Shown: positions 45,317 through 54,004 of the stretch, one piece after another
Numbering within the stretch: position 1 is the first letter of the stretch
How the letters are laid out: each line of letters opens with the position of its first letter
NCBI GenBank assembly: GCA_023416695.1
Contig: JAEZGY010000036.1
Span: 38,699 to 102,698 of the forward strand
Source: Bacillota bacterium
GTDB lineage: Bacteria; Bacillota; Clostridia; Lachnospirales; Lachnospiraceae
DNA: 64,000 bases
Reading direction: 5' to 3'
Made by a program: the position numbers and the translations under genes
The notes under the pieces: generated by a model
Databases searched by the model: none
What the model was told of the DNA's origin: nothing
The model's input: the letters and a program-made list of their open reading frames with translations, nothing else

Positions 45317-48300
45317 CTAATCTAATTCAAACATATTTCGCCTTAACAAACTAGCGGTGGCAGACCCTGTATAGGTTATTCCTTTCGCGTCAGTAAACTT
45401 ACAATCAAAAGAAATCTTATCCTTATCTGGCTTTGATAGATAGCTTTGAGGCCATCTTACATAGTAAACATCCCCATCATTTAAGGTTGCATAGCCTGAT
45501 GTATCTACAGTTACAAGCGTTCCACTGTCGTCATATATCTTTAGGATTATTCCATCTTTCGTACTGGCTTTTACCTGAAGTATATCTGAAGTCAAACTAT
45601 TATTCCTTGGTATGAAAGCTACCTCCTCATAACGTTTATCATCCAATGTAGTCTCTGCATAGTCGACAGATACATATAAGGAATATTCATTTGGTGCTTT
45701 AGAAAATACACCAGTATTAACCACTTCAACAGAAGGGTTTTCACTACCATTACCATACGCTGCAACCATAGTATTGACAAAGAGCTTAACTTCCATGTCA
45801 TTATTCCCCCAAGACATGTCACTATGACCAACTCCTGAGTAAGTGATATTGCCTTTACTATAGATATAATAATTATTAGCCGCATCATTAGCGGAACAGG
45901 AGAATAGGCCATTGTCATTATCACTATTTCTCTCAGCTAGAGTATACCAGACAATCATGTCGTCCGCATTTAAATCCAACTGAAAATACTGGCTATGAGT
46001 TTCGGCTATCGTGAGATTATCATCAATCTTATACGGATATTGCGTAATCTGTCCACTATTCAGCTTAGCTGCCTTTGTGGTCATGTATGGATTTGTGTCA
46101 AATGAGGTATTCGCATACAAATTATAAGTATTGGCACCTGAATTAGCCAATCGATTAATCGCCTGGTAAGTATATCCTTGAATCTCATTATAAACACTAC
46201 CACTTGGACTTGTAGCACTATCTTTGGTACTACGTATGGATGGGTCTGTAGTCCTAACTCCAAAACGATCCATGCCTAGATAATCTCTAAAGGATAGATT
46301 AAAGTTATATCCTTTTATATCTGGATTGTTACTCTGGGAAGATGACGCAACATTATAATAGGACGTCACATCATGAGTAAAGAGTACACTCTTGCCAGAG
46401 TCTATGTAATACATAACATTATCTAGAGCACCATACTGATTAGAAATATTACTATAGTAATCTGCAAACCCAAAAATCAACATATTATAATCCTTAAGTT
46501 TGTCTCTACTAGCCTTCTCTGCATCCGAAGCGGTTTTGATAAATTTTTTACTATTACTATTAAACTTTTCTTCAAATTGACTCGTTGTTATGGTCGTAAA
46601 ATGAATGATATAGTCATTCAAGTTAGAAGTATATTTATAGAATAATCCTTGATGGTTAACATTTTCCATCAAATTAAGTGTTGACTTGTTGGGATCTGTA
46701 ATTTGAAGAATATTAATCACTTTTTTGTCTATGGCAGCCCTTTTAATTGCAGAAAAACCTTCCTTAGAATCTCTAATGGCTACATTACTATCCTTGGAAA
46801 CAACCAACTTCCATGGAATCGCCCCTACATAATCATTTCCTAATGTTTTGGTAAATGAGTACTTCCTACCATCAGCAACTAATCGTCTTTTGATAGCAAC
46901 AACCTCATCTGAACTATAGGTTCCATCTCGACTTGCATCTATATACAGTTTGGCTGTATAGGTAGTTCCTGGAGTATAATCACTATCCTCAAGGGTAAAA
47001 CGATATATTAATTGCCTTGATATGTACGCATTATTACCAATGGTACCAGAAGAAGTTTCTCCATCATACTCTCTTGGATAATCTCCTTCCTCCATATGAA
47101 TTATTAAACCAGTCTTCTTAAGGTAAGTCATTAAAGAACTACTAGTAGAACTATTACCAGCATCTAATAATCTTGTTTTATTATTGGTTACAAATTCACA
47201 GATTATGGATGTCGCATCGATATAACTTGAATTATCATTTACATTTACCGAATTGGCTTTGTACAAATCTGTGTCTGTAACAATTGGTAAACCAGCTGCT
47301 AAATAATTCTCTAGGGCGCTCTTTTTTAAGTCTGTAATGTCATTGCCTGGCCCCCTCGTAATATTATTCATATCAGTAGGCCAGTTTACATTAAACTCGT
47401 TTTCATTACGACATGTAATCTTATCTCCAACATGAAGATATACTTTACCATCAAGAGGCTTAATGGTTTGACCATAGTTTTTATATGAGTAGTTATAGAC
47501 CGTCCTATCCCCATTATTATTCGTATTAAACCTTCCAAAATACAAGCCCATATAAATCATATCATAAGTACTGTTTAAGTCTTCTAATTTTCCATTAAAC
47601 TCAGCCGTACTTTGATGGACAATATTGACTTGCCCCGTATAGGTAGGAAGTAGGCGAATACGCAAAAGAGCTTCTGTCAAATATGGCTTAGCTGAAGGTA
47701 AGGTAGGCGATATTGTACAAGGCTCTAGATCAAGAACTTTTATACTATCCTTAACTTTAGTGGTATCTTTATTAATTCCCATGATAAACTGAATCGCCAT
47801 AGCCGGTGATGCCGAAGTAGTCTTGGTATAATTCATAAGTTCTTTCGTAAGCTCATAGGAAGGTATTGCACTTGTATTCGTCAACCAGTTCGACAAGCTC
47901 ATATCGCCCTTAAATAGGTACACTTTACTATTTACTGTACTATCATTATACATCAATTGAGTTTTTGTCCCATAGGTTGTATAACACTGCCCTTTGGGAT
48001 CATAATACCAATCACTGTACTGCGACTTTGTTCCATCCAGCTTCGGTGGCATAAAGGTGTAGTTACCCCAGTAGGTTTTTGCATCTCCTGTTTGTTTGTC
48101 AAAACTACCTGTGGTGCGACCATTTTGATTAATTTCCGTAATGGCTGCTGTTCTACTTAGATCTGCATAATTATATAAATACATATTATAAAATGCTACA
48201 GGATCCATAGTATTTAGCATTAAACATAGTTTAAACACATTGTTATTACTGCCAGAACAAGTATTATTAGAATCGTTAATAAGATTTCCTTTTAAATCAA

Positions 48301-49405
48301 TCTGTTTCGCATTAACTGAATTCTTAAGGTTATTACTACCAACAGTAAATACATTTTGATCAATTATGATACCTGCATTGTCCTCATTTAATACGACCTT
48401 ATTAAATAGTTTCATTACAGTTTGCCAATTCAAATCATTATTATTACTGTAATAAATTTGAGTATCACTACTATTGGTATTGGTATAAGGTATCTTACTA
48501 TATGCTTTATATGCTTGACACTGAGGAGAATTATAAGTTTTGTTAGTGATAAATATTAAATCAGCACGATCAATCCACTGACTATTGTCATTAAGTTCAT
48601 TAGGTGTAACAGTTTTAACCACTACATGATAATCTGCTACCTTAGAGTCGGGCACCTGTAATACATTTTTTAAAAATGTATTCTTGTGTGTGTATGTTAC
48701 TGTCCTATATGAATTATTAATATAGTATTTATCTGTTCTTGTTGTGTATACTCTATCACCGATTAAAGTTGCATTATGATTAGTCACAGGAAGAGGCAAT
48801 GTCTCGTAAGGAACCCAAATAAAGTTATTACCTGAAGAGACTTTCTGATAAGTAGCTGTCTTAATAGTTCCATCTGGATTCCTCTCAATCACATTCTGCG
48901 CGAAAAGCCCAGTACCATCTGCTACTCTCTCATAATATCCAGCTTGTGTCATTGTTGCAGTACTTACATAGGTCCAACCTGGTTCTGTGTCCACCTTAGG
49001 ATCCAGATCAAACTTCTTATATGTACTAGTGGTCATGCTATACTGAGCAGCACCAGAACTGCAAATAGAATTCAACCATGTATTAGCATTAGCATTACCA
49101 TTTTTTGCTTCCCTTATCATCCTGTTAATATCAACAGGCTCACAACCTGCAAATAAATACCCTAACTGGGCAAACTTCATATCTGGTACCAGTTCTAAAA
49201 TGACAGTAGGATTTGTGCTAGAACCTTTTTCTCCTACTTCTGAAGGGACTATATTATTTATAGCAAATCCATGGGTAATAGCCGTGGATTTGCTATCTTC
49301 TGCCTTGCTACCAATTGTCATAGAGCATACGATTGCCAAGGCGATTCCAAAGATACAACTCAATATAATACGTTTATCTCTTACCATCATTTTACACTTT
49401 ATCAC
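45317..49405 (-). CDS. Giant exported protein, paralogue B (DUF5057-like)
   Basis: About 1362 residues, the same architecture as 40987-45036: signal anchor (ILSCIFGIALAIVCSMTIG), AEDSKSTAITHGFAIN, NPTVILELVPDMKFAQLGYL, LEDLNSTYDMIYMGLYFGRF, YNMLIFGFADYYSNIS, SGKSVLFTHDVTSYYN, C-terminus LLRRNMFELD. The start at 49405 is a GTG with AGAGTGGG upstream; ATGATG six codons later is an alternative. The best-kept blocks shared with paralogue A are the N-terminal opening, the two Rossmann-like segments and the C-terminal beta domains (EEVAFIPRNNSL). This suggests a tandem duplication that is old enough to have diverged throughout. Function unknown. Confidence 0.7.
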   Translation of the reverse strand: MIKCKMMVRDKRIILSCIFGIALAIVCSMTIGSKAEDSKSTAITHGFAINNIVPSEVGEKGSSTNPTVILELVPDMKFAQLGYLFAGCEPVDINRMIREAKNGNANANTWLNSICSSGAAQYSMTTSTYKKFDLDPKVDTEPGWTYVSTATMTQAGYYERVADGTGLFAQNVIERNPDGTIKTATYQKVSSGNNFIWVPYETLPLPVTNHNATLIGDRVYTTRTDKYYINNSYRTVTYTHKNTFLKNVLQVPDSKVADYHVVVKTVTPNELNDNSQWIDRADLIFITNKTYNSPQCQAYKAYSKIPYTNTNSSDTQIYYSNNNDLNWQTVMKLFNKVVLNEDNAGIIIDQNVFTVGSNNLKNSVNAKQIDLKGNLINDSNNTCSGSNNNVFKLCLMLNTMDPVAFYNMYLYNYADLSRTAAITEINQNGRTTGSFDKQTGDAKTYWGNYTFMPPKLDGTKSQYSDWYYDPKGQCYTTYGTKTQLMYNDSTVNSKVYLFKGDMSLSNWLTNTSAIPSYELTKELMNYTKTTSASPAMAIQFIMGINKDTTKVKDSIKVLDLEPCTISPTLPSAKPYLTEALLRIRLLPTYTGQVNIVHQSTAEFNGKLEDLNSTYDMIYMGLYFGRFNTNNNGDRTVYNYSYKNYGQTIKPLDGKVYLHVGDKITCRNENEFNVNWPTDMNNITRGPGNDITDLKKSALENYLAAGLPIVTDTDLYKANSVNVNDNSSYIDATSIICEFVTNNKTRLLDAGNSSTSSSLMTYLKKTGLIIHMEEGDYPREYDGETSSGTIGNNAYISRQLIYRFTLEDSDYTPGTTYTAKLYIDASRDGTYSSDEVVAIKRRLVADGRKYSFTKTLGNDYVGAIPWKLVVSKDSNVAIRDSKEGFSAIKRAAIDKKVINILQITDPNKSTLNLMENVNHQGLFYKYTSNLNDYIIHFTTITTSQFEEKFNSNSKKFIKTASDAEKASRDKLKDYNMLIFGFADYYSNISNQYGALDNVMYYIDSGKSVLFTHDVTSYYNVASSSQSNNPDIKGYNFNLSFRDYLGMDRFGVRTTDPSIRSTKDSATSPSGSVYNEIQGYTYQAINRLANSGANTYNLYANTSFDTNPYMTTKAAKLNSGQITQYPYKIDDNLTIAETHSQYFQLDLNADDMIVWYTLAERNSDNDNGLFSCSANDAANNYYIYSKGNITYSGVGHSDMSWGNNDMEVKLFVNTMVAAYGNGSENPSVEVVNTGVFSKAPNEYSLYVSVDYAETTLDDKRYEEVAFIPRNNSLTSDILQVKASTKDGIILKIYDDSGTLVTVDTSGYATLNDGDVYYVRWPQSYLSKPDKDKISFDCKFTDAKGITYTGSATASLLRRNMFELD

Positions 49406-49468
49406 TATAACCCACTCTCTCTTCCATGGCTTCCTTATTAATTCATTTATTTACATATTGACGTTAAA

Positions 49469-49497
49469 ATTATATCATAATTTCTATATATTGTCAA
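49469..49497 (-). promoter_or_regulatory. Consensus promoter of paralogue B
   Basis: On the minus strand TTGACA (49492-49497), 17 bases, TATAAT (49469-49474): a perfect consensus, 63 bases before the GTG. Confidence 0.85.
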
Positions 49498-49552
49498 TTT
49501 GTCATTATGTTTGATGGTATTTAAACAATCTATATAGATTGCTAATTACTGG

Positions 49553-49569
49553 ATTATTGGAACTATATT
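49553..49569 (+). repeat. 17-bp direct repeat, copy 1
   Basis: ATTATTGGAACTATATT; copy 2 at 49784-49800 differs at one base. An inverted TTCCAATAA lies at 49584-49592. The copies bracket the 35-codon gene. Confidence 0.5.
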
Positions 49570-49614
49570 AATACTATTTGCAACTTCCAATAACCAAGAC
49601 ACCTAATTCATTAC

Positions 49615-49647
49615 AAAAAGGACTCAACAGTACCCTCTGTCAAGTCC
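49615..49647 (-). terminator. Terminator of the 35-codon gene
   Basis: On the minus strand GGACTTGACAG pairs with CTGTTGAGTCC (11 bp with two G-U pairs), loop AGGGTA, followed by TTTTTG. Confidence 0.75.
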
Positions 49648-49657
49648 CTATATGCTT

Positions 49658-49765
49658 CTATTTACTTTTCTTTCCCTTAACGGAACTACTTGCAACTGAC
49701 TTAGTTGACTTGCCATTCTTAGTAGAATTGGAAGTACTAGAAGAAGCCTGCTTTTTAGCAGCCAT
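49658..49765 (-). CDS. Small basic Lys/Ser-rich protein (35 residues)
   Basis: ATG at 49765 with AAAGGGGG seven bases upstream. The product, MAAKKQASSSTSNSTKNGKS and then 15 more residues ending VKGKKSK, is 35 residues of almost only Lys, Ser, Thr, Ala, Gly and Asn. It has no hydrophobic segment. A terminator follows ten bases after the stop, so this is a complete small transcription unit. The composition resembles basic tails of histone-like or ribosome-associated proteins, but I can make no family assignment. Nucleic-acid binding is a guess from charge alone. Confidence 0.65.
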   Translation of the reverse strand: MAAKKQASSSTSNSTKNGKSTKSVASSSVKGKKSK

Positions 49766-49783
49766 ACAATAACCCCCTTTCCA

Positions 49784-49800
49784 ATTATTGGAACTGTATT
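49784..49800 (+). repeat. 17-bp direct repeat, copy 2
   Basis: ATTATTGGAACTGTATT, 16 of 17 identical to 49553-49569. It lies just upstream of the ribosome site of the 35-codon gene and overlaps its probable promoter region (TATAATAAATACAG on the minus strand). Confidence 0.5.
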
Positions 49801-49895
49801 TATTATACTCACCCAAAACAGCTTCTGTCAATTAATTCCATTCTTCCTTTGTCCACATTTATGGCTCTTAACGTAGTCATTTCGACACGGATAAA

Positions 49896-50567
49896 TCACT
49901 CTATTTGCCAATCAATTGGTGCTACTCCATGACTCTTTAGAAAATCATTGGCTTGGCTAAAATGCTTGCATCCAAAGAATCCACGATACGCAGACAGTGG
50001 GCTTGGATGGGGTGCCTTCAAGATTAAGTGTAACGGATTTGTTAGCATTGGAATTTTACTTTGCGCTGGATTTCCCCAAAGCATATAAACAATAGGCCTG
50101 TCCTGTTTATTCACTTCATTTATAATAGCATCCGTGAACTTCTCCCACCCATGTCCTCGGTGGGAATTGGCTTCACCAGCTCGAACAGTTAATACTGTAT
50201 TAAGTAATAGGACACCTTGATCCGCCCATTTCTTAAGGTACCCACTCTCTGGAATATGGCATCCCAAATCATCCTGTAACTCTTTGTATATATTCTTAAG
50301 AGAGGGAGGGAGCTGCTTCTGACTAGGCAGCACAGAAAAACTTAATCCATGAGCTTGATTCTCCCCATGGTAGGGATCTTGCCCTAAAATCAGCACTTTC
50401 ACTTGACTAAGTGGTGTAAAATGTATGGCATTAAAGATATCATCTTCTGGAGGATAGACTACTGTCTTATTATATTCCTCCTTAACGAAATCATCCAATT
50501 TCTGATAATATGGTTTTTTAATTTCTTCTTTAATAGTTATCGACCAGTCATTTGTTATTTTTGGCAT
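49896..50567 (-). CDS. ung: Uracil-DNA glycosylase, family 1
   Basis: A 223-residue UDG that removes uracil from DNA. The catalytic water-activating loop is GQDPYHG, the uracil-binding region has LLNTVLTVRAGEANSH, and the DNA-intercalation loop is HPSPLSAYRG. Normal length. Ribosome site AAAGGTGATACT. It follows the staygreen homologue by 43 bases and may share its transcript. Confidence 0.97.
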   Translation of the reverse strand: MPKITNDWSITIKEEIKKPYYQKLDDFVKEEYNKTVVYPPEDDIFNAIHFTPLSQVKVLILGQDPYHGENQAHGLSFSVLPSQKQLPPSLKNIYKELQDDLGCHIPESGYLKKWADQGVLLLNTVLTVRAGEANSHRGHGWEKFTDAIINEVNKQDRPIVYMLWGNPAQSKIPMLTNPLHLILKAPHPSPLSAYRGFFGCKHFSQANDFLKSHGVAPIDWQIE

Positions 50568-50610
50568 AGTATCACCTTTTCTTTAATTTCACCATAGTAT
50601 AGCATATTTC

Positions 50611-51087
50611 TTAATCAATATCTACTTCCTGCACTTGAGACTGTTTGTACTCGCCAATGTGTCCATAATCATACAGTTTATGACGATCTGGATTAGCGGA
50701 CATAAACTGAATATAGACGGGGGTATTATCTAGCTCTGGGTAATAACTAAATAAAGTATTATCAGCATAGCGAACTGCCTGAAGCGCAGTAGGCATTTCC
50801 TTTTTAAAAATCGCCTCTCTGACAGGTGGATTGCCAGGAATACCTAGTCCATCCACCATAACTTCTCCATATAAAATAGGCATACTGTCAATAACGATAT
50901 ACTGTAGCCTGACTTCATCTCTAAGCTTCCCTACTTTATCCTCCGCAAAGCCAGTTCCTATGGTAACATACAAATTGCCATTTTTGTCTGAATGAGTCAT
51001 GGTGTATTTACGTCCACTTACTGGATAGGTATCTGTTGTTCCATTCCGCAATTCAGTAAATACCTTGTCTGTATTAATCTTCTTCAT
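50611..51087 (-). CDS. Staygreen (SGR) family protein
   Basis: A 158-residue protein with the staygreen pattern: GRKYTMTHSDKNGNLYVTIG, KLRDEVRLQYI, a glycine-rich middle, EAIFKKEMPTALQAVRYADN and YYPELDNTPVYIQFMS. Plant SGR removes magnesium from chlorophyll a, and some bacterial homologues dechelate chlorophyll in vitro. An anaerobic chemoorganotroph has no chlorophyll, so the natural substrate is unknown; another metallated tetrapyrrole is conceivable. Ribosome site AAAGGGAGTCGCC. It is the first gene before ung, and the large palindrome lies just upstream. Confidence 0.8.
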   Translation of the reverse strand: MKKINTDKVFTELRNGTTDTYPVSGRKYTMTHSDKNGNLYVTIGTGFAEDKVGKLRDEVRLQYIVIDSMPILYGEVMVDGLGIPGNPPVREAIFKKEMPTALQAVRYADNTLFSYYPELDNTPVYIQFMSANPDRHKLYDYGHIGEYKQSQVQEVDID

Positions 51088-51162
51088 GGCGACTCCCTTT
51101 TATACATATATAGGTTAATATATGCTTTTGGAAGAGGAAACGCCACATCGGGTTTTTGGGGG

Positions 51163-51538
51163 TTTAAGAGGCGGCTCTAGGCAATCCCATGAAAGGCAAG
51201 CTCTCGCATGGATTGAGCATCGTAATGGTACATAAAGCCTGATGGCGTAGGGAGGATATGGGGCTTTAAAATTACAGGTGTGAGAATATATGGGGTGTCC
51301 TGTCGTAGGACACGCTTACGCTATAAGGCAGTAAGCGCAAAAAAGCTTGGCATAGGGATGCCAGCTTTTTGCTCTTATCGCCTTATCTGCAATGCAAGCA
51401 TTGCAGTCCTACGAAAGGACGGTTTAAGTTATACTCCTGTAATTTTAAAACCTATCTACGTTTTGGCCGCCATGACCAGGCCTAAGTACCAACGTACTCA
51501 AACAGTCTTTCATGAAATTGCTATTCACCGCCTATAAA
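51163..51538. repeat. 376-bp imperfect palindrome with nested hairpins (foldback element or structured RNA)
   Basis: The two arms, about 185 bases each, are complementary along most of their length. Paired blocks from outside in: AGGCGG/CCGCCT, GCAATCCCATGAAAG/CTTTCATGAAATTGC, GGTAC/GTACC, GCCTG/CAGGC, GGCTTTAAAATTACAGG (51262-51278) with 51436-51452, GTCCT..AGGAC hairpins (51297-51311 and 51407-51420), ATAAGGC/GCCTTAT, GCAAAAA/TTTTTGC, and the central TGGCAT-AGGG-ATGCCA. A separate perfect hairpin lies at 51387-51406. At one arm position the minus-strand RNA forms G-U where the plus strand has C-A, which slightly favours minus-strand transcription. No transposase. An 85-codon frame inside is not supported as a gene. 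Confidence 0.75.
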
Positions 51539-51574
51539 TTGAAGAATCGCTAAGTTAGACGTTCTGGTTATAAT

Positions 51575-51620
51575 AAAAAAGGAGTCAAAAAGCCGTAGTA
51601 AGTTTTTTGACTCCTTTTTT
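51575..51620. terminator. Bidirectional terminator after the amino-acid ABC operon
   Basis: AAAAAAGGAGTCAAAAA (51575-51591) pairs with TTTTTTGACTCCTTTTTT (51603-51620). It ends the importer operon on the minus strand and could end any plus-strand transcript of the palindrome. Confidence 0.85.
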
Positions 51621-51621
51621 A

Positions 51622-52365
51622 TTATAATACCTTGTTTAAGAAATCGATGGTTCTTGGTTCTTTTGGATGATTGATTACTTCATCAGGAGTACCCTCCTCA
51701 ACGATGTAACCTCCATCCATAAAGACTACACGACTAGCCACTTCTCTTGCAAAGCCCATTTCATGGGTTACAATGACCATGGTCATGCCTTCTTCGGCTA
51801 GTTTTTTCATAACAGCAAGAACTTCACCAACCATTTCTGGGTCTAGAGCTGAGGTTGGCTCATCAAACAGCATAATATCCGGATTCATTGCAAGGGAGCG
51901 AGCAATTGCAGCTCTCTGCTTCTGTCCACCGGAAAGCTGTGGAGGATAGACATTGGCTTTATCTGAAAGACCTACTCGCTCTAACAGAGCAAGTGCCTTC
52001 TTCGTTGCTTCATCCTTGGACATAATCTTCAAATCCACTGGTGCTAATGTAATATTCTCTAATACAGTCATGTGTGGGAAGAGATTGAAATGTTGAAATA
52101 CTATGCCAATATTCTCTCTTACCTTATTGATATTGATTTTCTTATCAGCGATATTCACACCATCTACCATTACAATCCCACTTGTTATATCCTCTAGACG
52201 ATTTAAGCAACGGAGAAAGGTGGATTTACCAGAACCAGAAGGACCAATGACACAAACAACTTCTCCTTCCGTAATGGTAATATTAATATCCTTTAATACT
52301 TCAAGTCTACCAAAACTCTTCTTTAAATTAGTAGTCTCTATCTTAATCTTACTATTGATATCCAC
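51622..52365 (-). CDS. Polar amino-acid ABC importer, ATP-binding protein (GlnQ/ArtM type)
   Basis: A 247-residue ATPase with Walker A GPSGSGKST, Q-loop FQHFNLFPHMTVLENI, signature LSGGQKQR, Walker B IMLFDEPTSALDPEMV and switch VTHEMGFAREV, the standard wording of the polar amino-acid uptake family. It overlaps the permease gene by 14 bases. Last gene of the binding protein - permease - ATPase operon. The specific amino acid cannot be read from sequence. Confidence 0.95.
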   Translation of the reverse strand: MDINSKIKIETTNLKKSFGRLEVLKDINITITEGEVVCVIGPSGSGKSTFLRCLNRLEDITSGIVMVDGVNIADKKININKVRENIGIVFQHFNLFPHMTVLENITLAPVDLKIMSKDEATKKALALLERVGLSDKANVYPPQLSGGQKQRAAIARSLAMNPDIMLFDEPTSALDPEMVGEVLAVMKKLAEEGMTMVIVTHEMGFAREVASRVVFMDGGYIVEEGTPDEVINHPKEPRTIDFLNKVL

Positions 52366-53032
52366 GAAGCATTCTCCTCTCTAGATATTTTGCCAGTCGA
52401 GACAGTGAAATGATGACTATCATATAGATCAGACCAATGACAGCCCATGTAGCTAAAGGATTATAGGTGTTCTGTACTATGCTGTTACCAGCATTGGCCA
52501 TTTCTTTTATCCCAATTACAGAAAGAATGGATGTATCCTTTAAGGAGATGATGAACTGATTTACAAAGGATGGAATCATTACACGAACAGCCTGTGGAAT
52601 TACGATTCTTTTCATTGCCTTGCCATAACCAAGACCTAAACCTCTTGCTGCCTCCATCTGTCCCTTATCAATAGATTGTATACCACCACGGAAAATTTCT
52701 GCCATATAGGCACCTGCATTTAAGGATAACGCAATAATACCAGCTGTAACTGCTTCAAACTTAAATCCCCTAAATACTTCAAGTGGAATTTTCTGAATAG
52801 CCATCGGTATACCAAAGTAAATGAAATATGCCAGAACAATCAAAGGAACCCCGCGGATACCATCTACATAAATGGTGCCGATTATATTTAATAATCTGTT
52901 TTTACTGATATTAAGCAGTCCAAATAGAAGCCCTATCAATAACGCAAATATCATTGCGATTATTGTGATCTTTAACGTCGTACCCAAATATTCAATAAGC
53001 ATACCGGAGTAGTTATTTATGATTTTTAGCAT
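52352..53032 (-). CDS. Polar amino-acid ABC importer, permease
   Basis: A 226-residue permease with five helices of the HisM/GlnP type. It begins YSGMLIEYLGTTLKITIIAM and carries the EAA loop EAARGLGLGYGKAMKRIVIP that docks on the ATPase. It lies between the binding protein (gap 20 bases) and the overlapping ATPase gene. A single permease gene implies a homodimer. Confidence 0.95.
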   Translation of the reverse strand: MLKIINNYSGMLIEYLGTTLKITIIAMIFALLIGLLFGLLNISKNRLLNIIGTIYVDGIRGVPLIVLAYFIYFGIPMAIQKIPLEVFRGFKFEAVTAGIIALSLNAGAYMAEIFRGGIQSIDKGQMEAARGLGLGYGKAMKRIVIPQAVRVMIPSFVNQFIISLKDTSILSVIGIKEMANAGNSIVQNTYNPLATWAVIGLIYMIVIISLSRLAKYLERRMLRGYQ

Positions 53033-53052
53033 CCCATTTACCTCCTAGTAAC

Positions 53053-53814
53053 CTATTTTGTATATTTATCTACGATTTCTTGGAATTTTCCATTTTTCTT
53101 AATATTCTCAAGACCTTTATCAAACATTGATAATAACTCTGCGTTCTTTCCTTTTGCCACTGCAAAACCATAGGAAGAACCAGCTGCAGTCATTTTATCA
53201 GGAATCTGCATCTTAGCACCTTGTTTAATACTGTATGCCATTACAGGATAATCTTCAAAGCAAGCTACTGTATTACCAAGAATAACATCTTGATACATAG
53301 TAGGTGAATCCTTGAATTCTACTACAGTAAAGCCATACTTGTCAGCGATGGATTTTGCATAATCTGCACCGTTTGTACCAGTCTTAATAGCAACCTTTTT
53401 ATCCTTCAAATCTTCATAAGAAGCAATGGTAGAGCCCTGTGCTACTGCCATAGTTACATCTGCATCATAGTAAGCCTGAGAAAAATCAAATATTTCTTTT
53501 CTTTTCTCTGTTATGGACATTCCGGCGATAACGCCATCAGCGGAACCACTTTGAACTGCTAATAAAGCTGCATCAAATCCAAGTGCCGTTAATTCATATG
53601 TAAAACCTTGATCCTTAGCAATTGCATCTAAAATATCAACGTCGATTCCAACGAACTCATTCTTGTCATTGGTGAATTCAAATGGAGCAAATGCAGTATC
53701 GGTAGCAATTACATATTTCTTGCTATCTTCCTTCTTATTACCACATGCGGTAAACATTGTCATTGTTAATGCTAAACACAACACTAGTGAAACTACTTTT
53801 CCTAATTTTTTCAT
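53053..53814 (-). CDS. Polar amino-acid ABC importer, substrate-binding lipoprotein
   Basis: A 253-residue SBP_bac_3 protein. The signal peptide ends at the lipobox MFTAC. The mature domain has the typical opening YVIATDTAFAPFEFTNDKNE and FVGIDVDILDAIAKDQGF, then SADGVIAGMSITEKRKEIF, DFSQAYY and VAIKTGTNGADYA. First gene of the importer operon, with a consensus promoter and an unusually long leader (about 110 bases). Confidence 0.95.
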   Translation of the reverse strand: MKKLGKVVSLVLCLALTMTMFTACGNKKEDSKKYVIATDTAFAPFEFTNDKNEFVGIDVDILDAIAKDQGFTYELTALGFDAALLAVQSGSADGVIAGMSITEKRKEIFDFSQAYYDADVTMAVAQGSTIASYEDLKDKKVAIKTGTNGADYAKSIADKYGFTVVEFKDSPTMYQDVILGNTVACFEDYPVMAYSIKQGAKMQIPDKMTAAGSSYGFAVAKGKNAELLSMFDKGLENIKKNGKFQEIVDKYTK

Positions 53815-53931
53815 AGATCTAATCCTCTCTTTCTTATTGTTTTAAATAACTACCTCTAACTACTTTATCAATATGTACCCTTAAATAAAAGATAGAGTAA
53901 TAGTGTTCTATCGCTACTACCCTTCTTCAAT

Positions 53932-53960
53932 ATTATATGTGCTCATGCTTTCTTCGTCAA
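53932..53960 (-). promoter_or_regulatory. Promoter of the amino-acid importer operon
   Basis: On the minus strand TTGACG (53955-53960), 17 bases, TATAAT (53932-53937). The leader holds a weak hairpin GATAGA/TCTATC (about 53891-53912) followed by TTTTATTT, possibly an attenuator. Confidence 0.7.
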
Positions 53961-54004
53961 CTCGATTTTTGTCAAACGCTTAACAATAATAGAGAAATTG
54001 ACTA

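Noticed and set aside
45619..45924. 101-codon frame inside the giant paralogue B
   Set aside because: Same-strand out-of-frame shadow of a conserved coding region.
51280..51537. 85-codon plus-strand frame inside the palindrome
   Set aside because: It crosses the central hairpin and both arms; no ribosome site; better explained as RNA or repeat structure.
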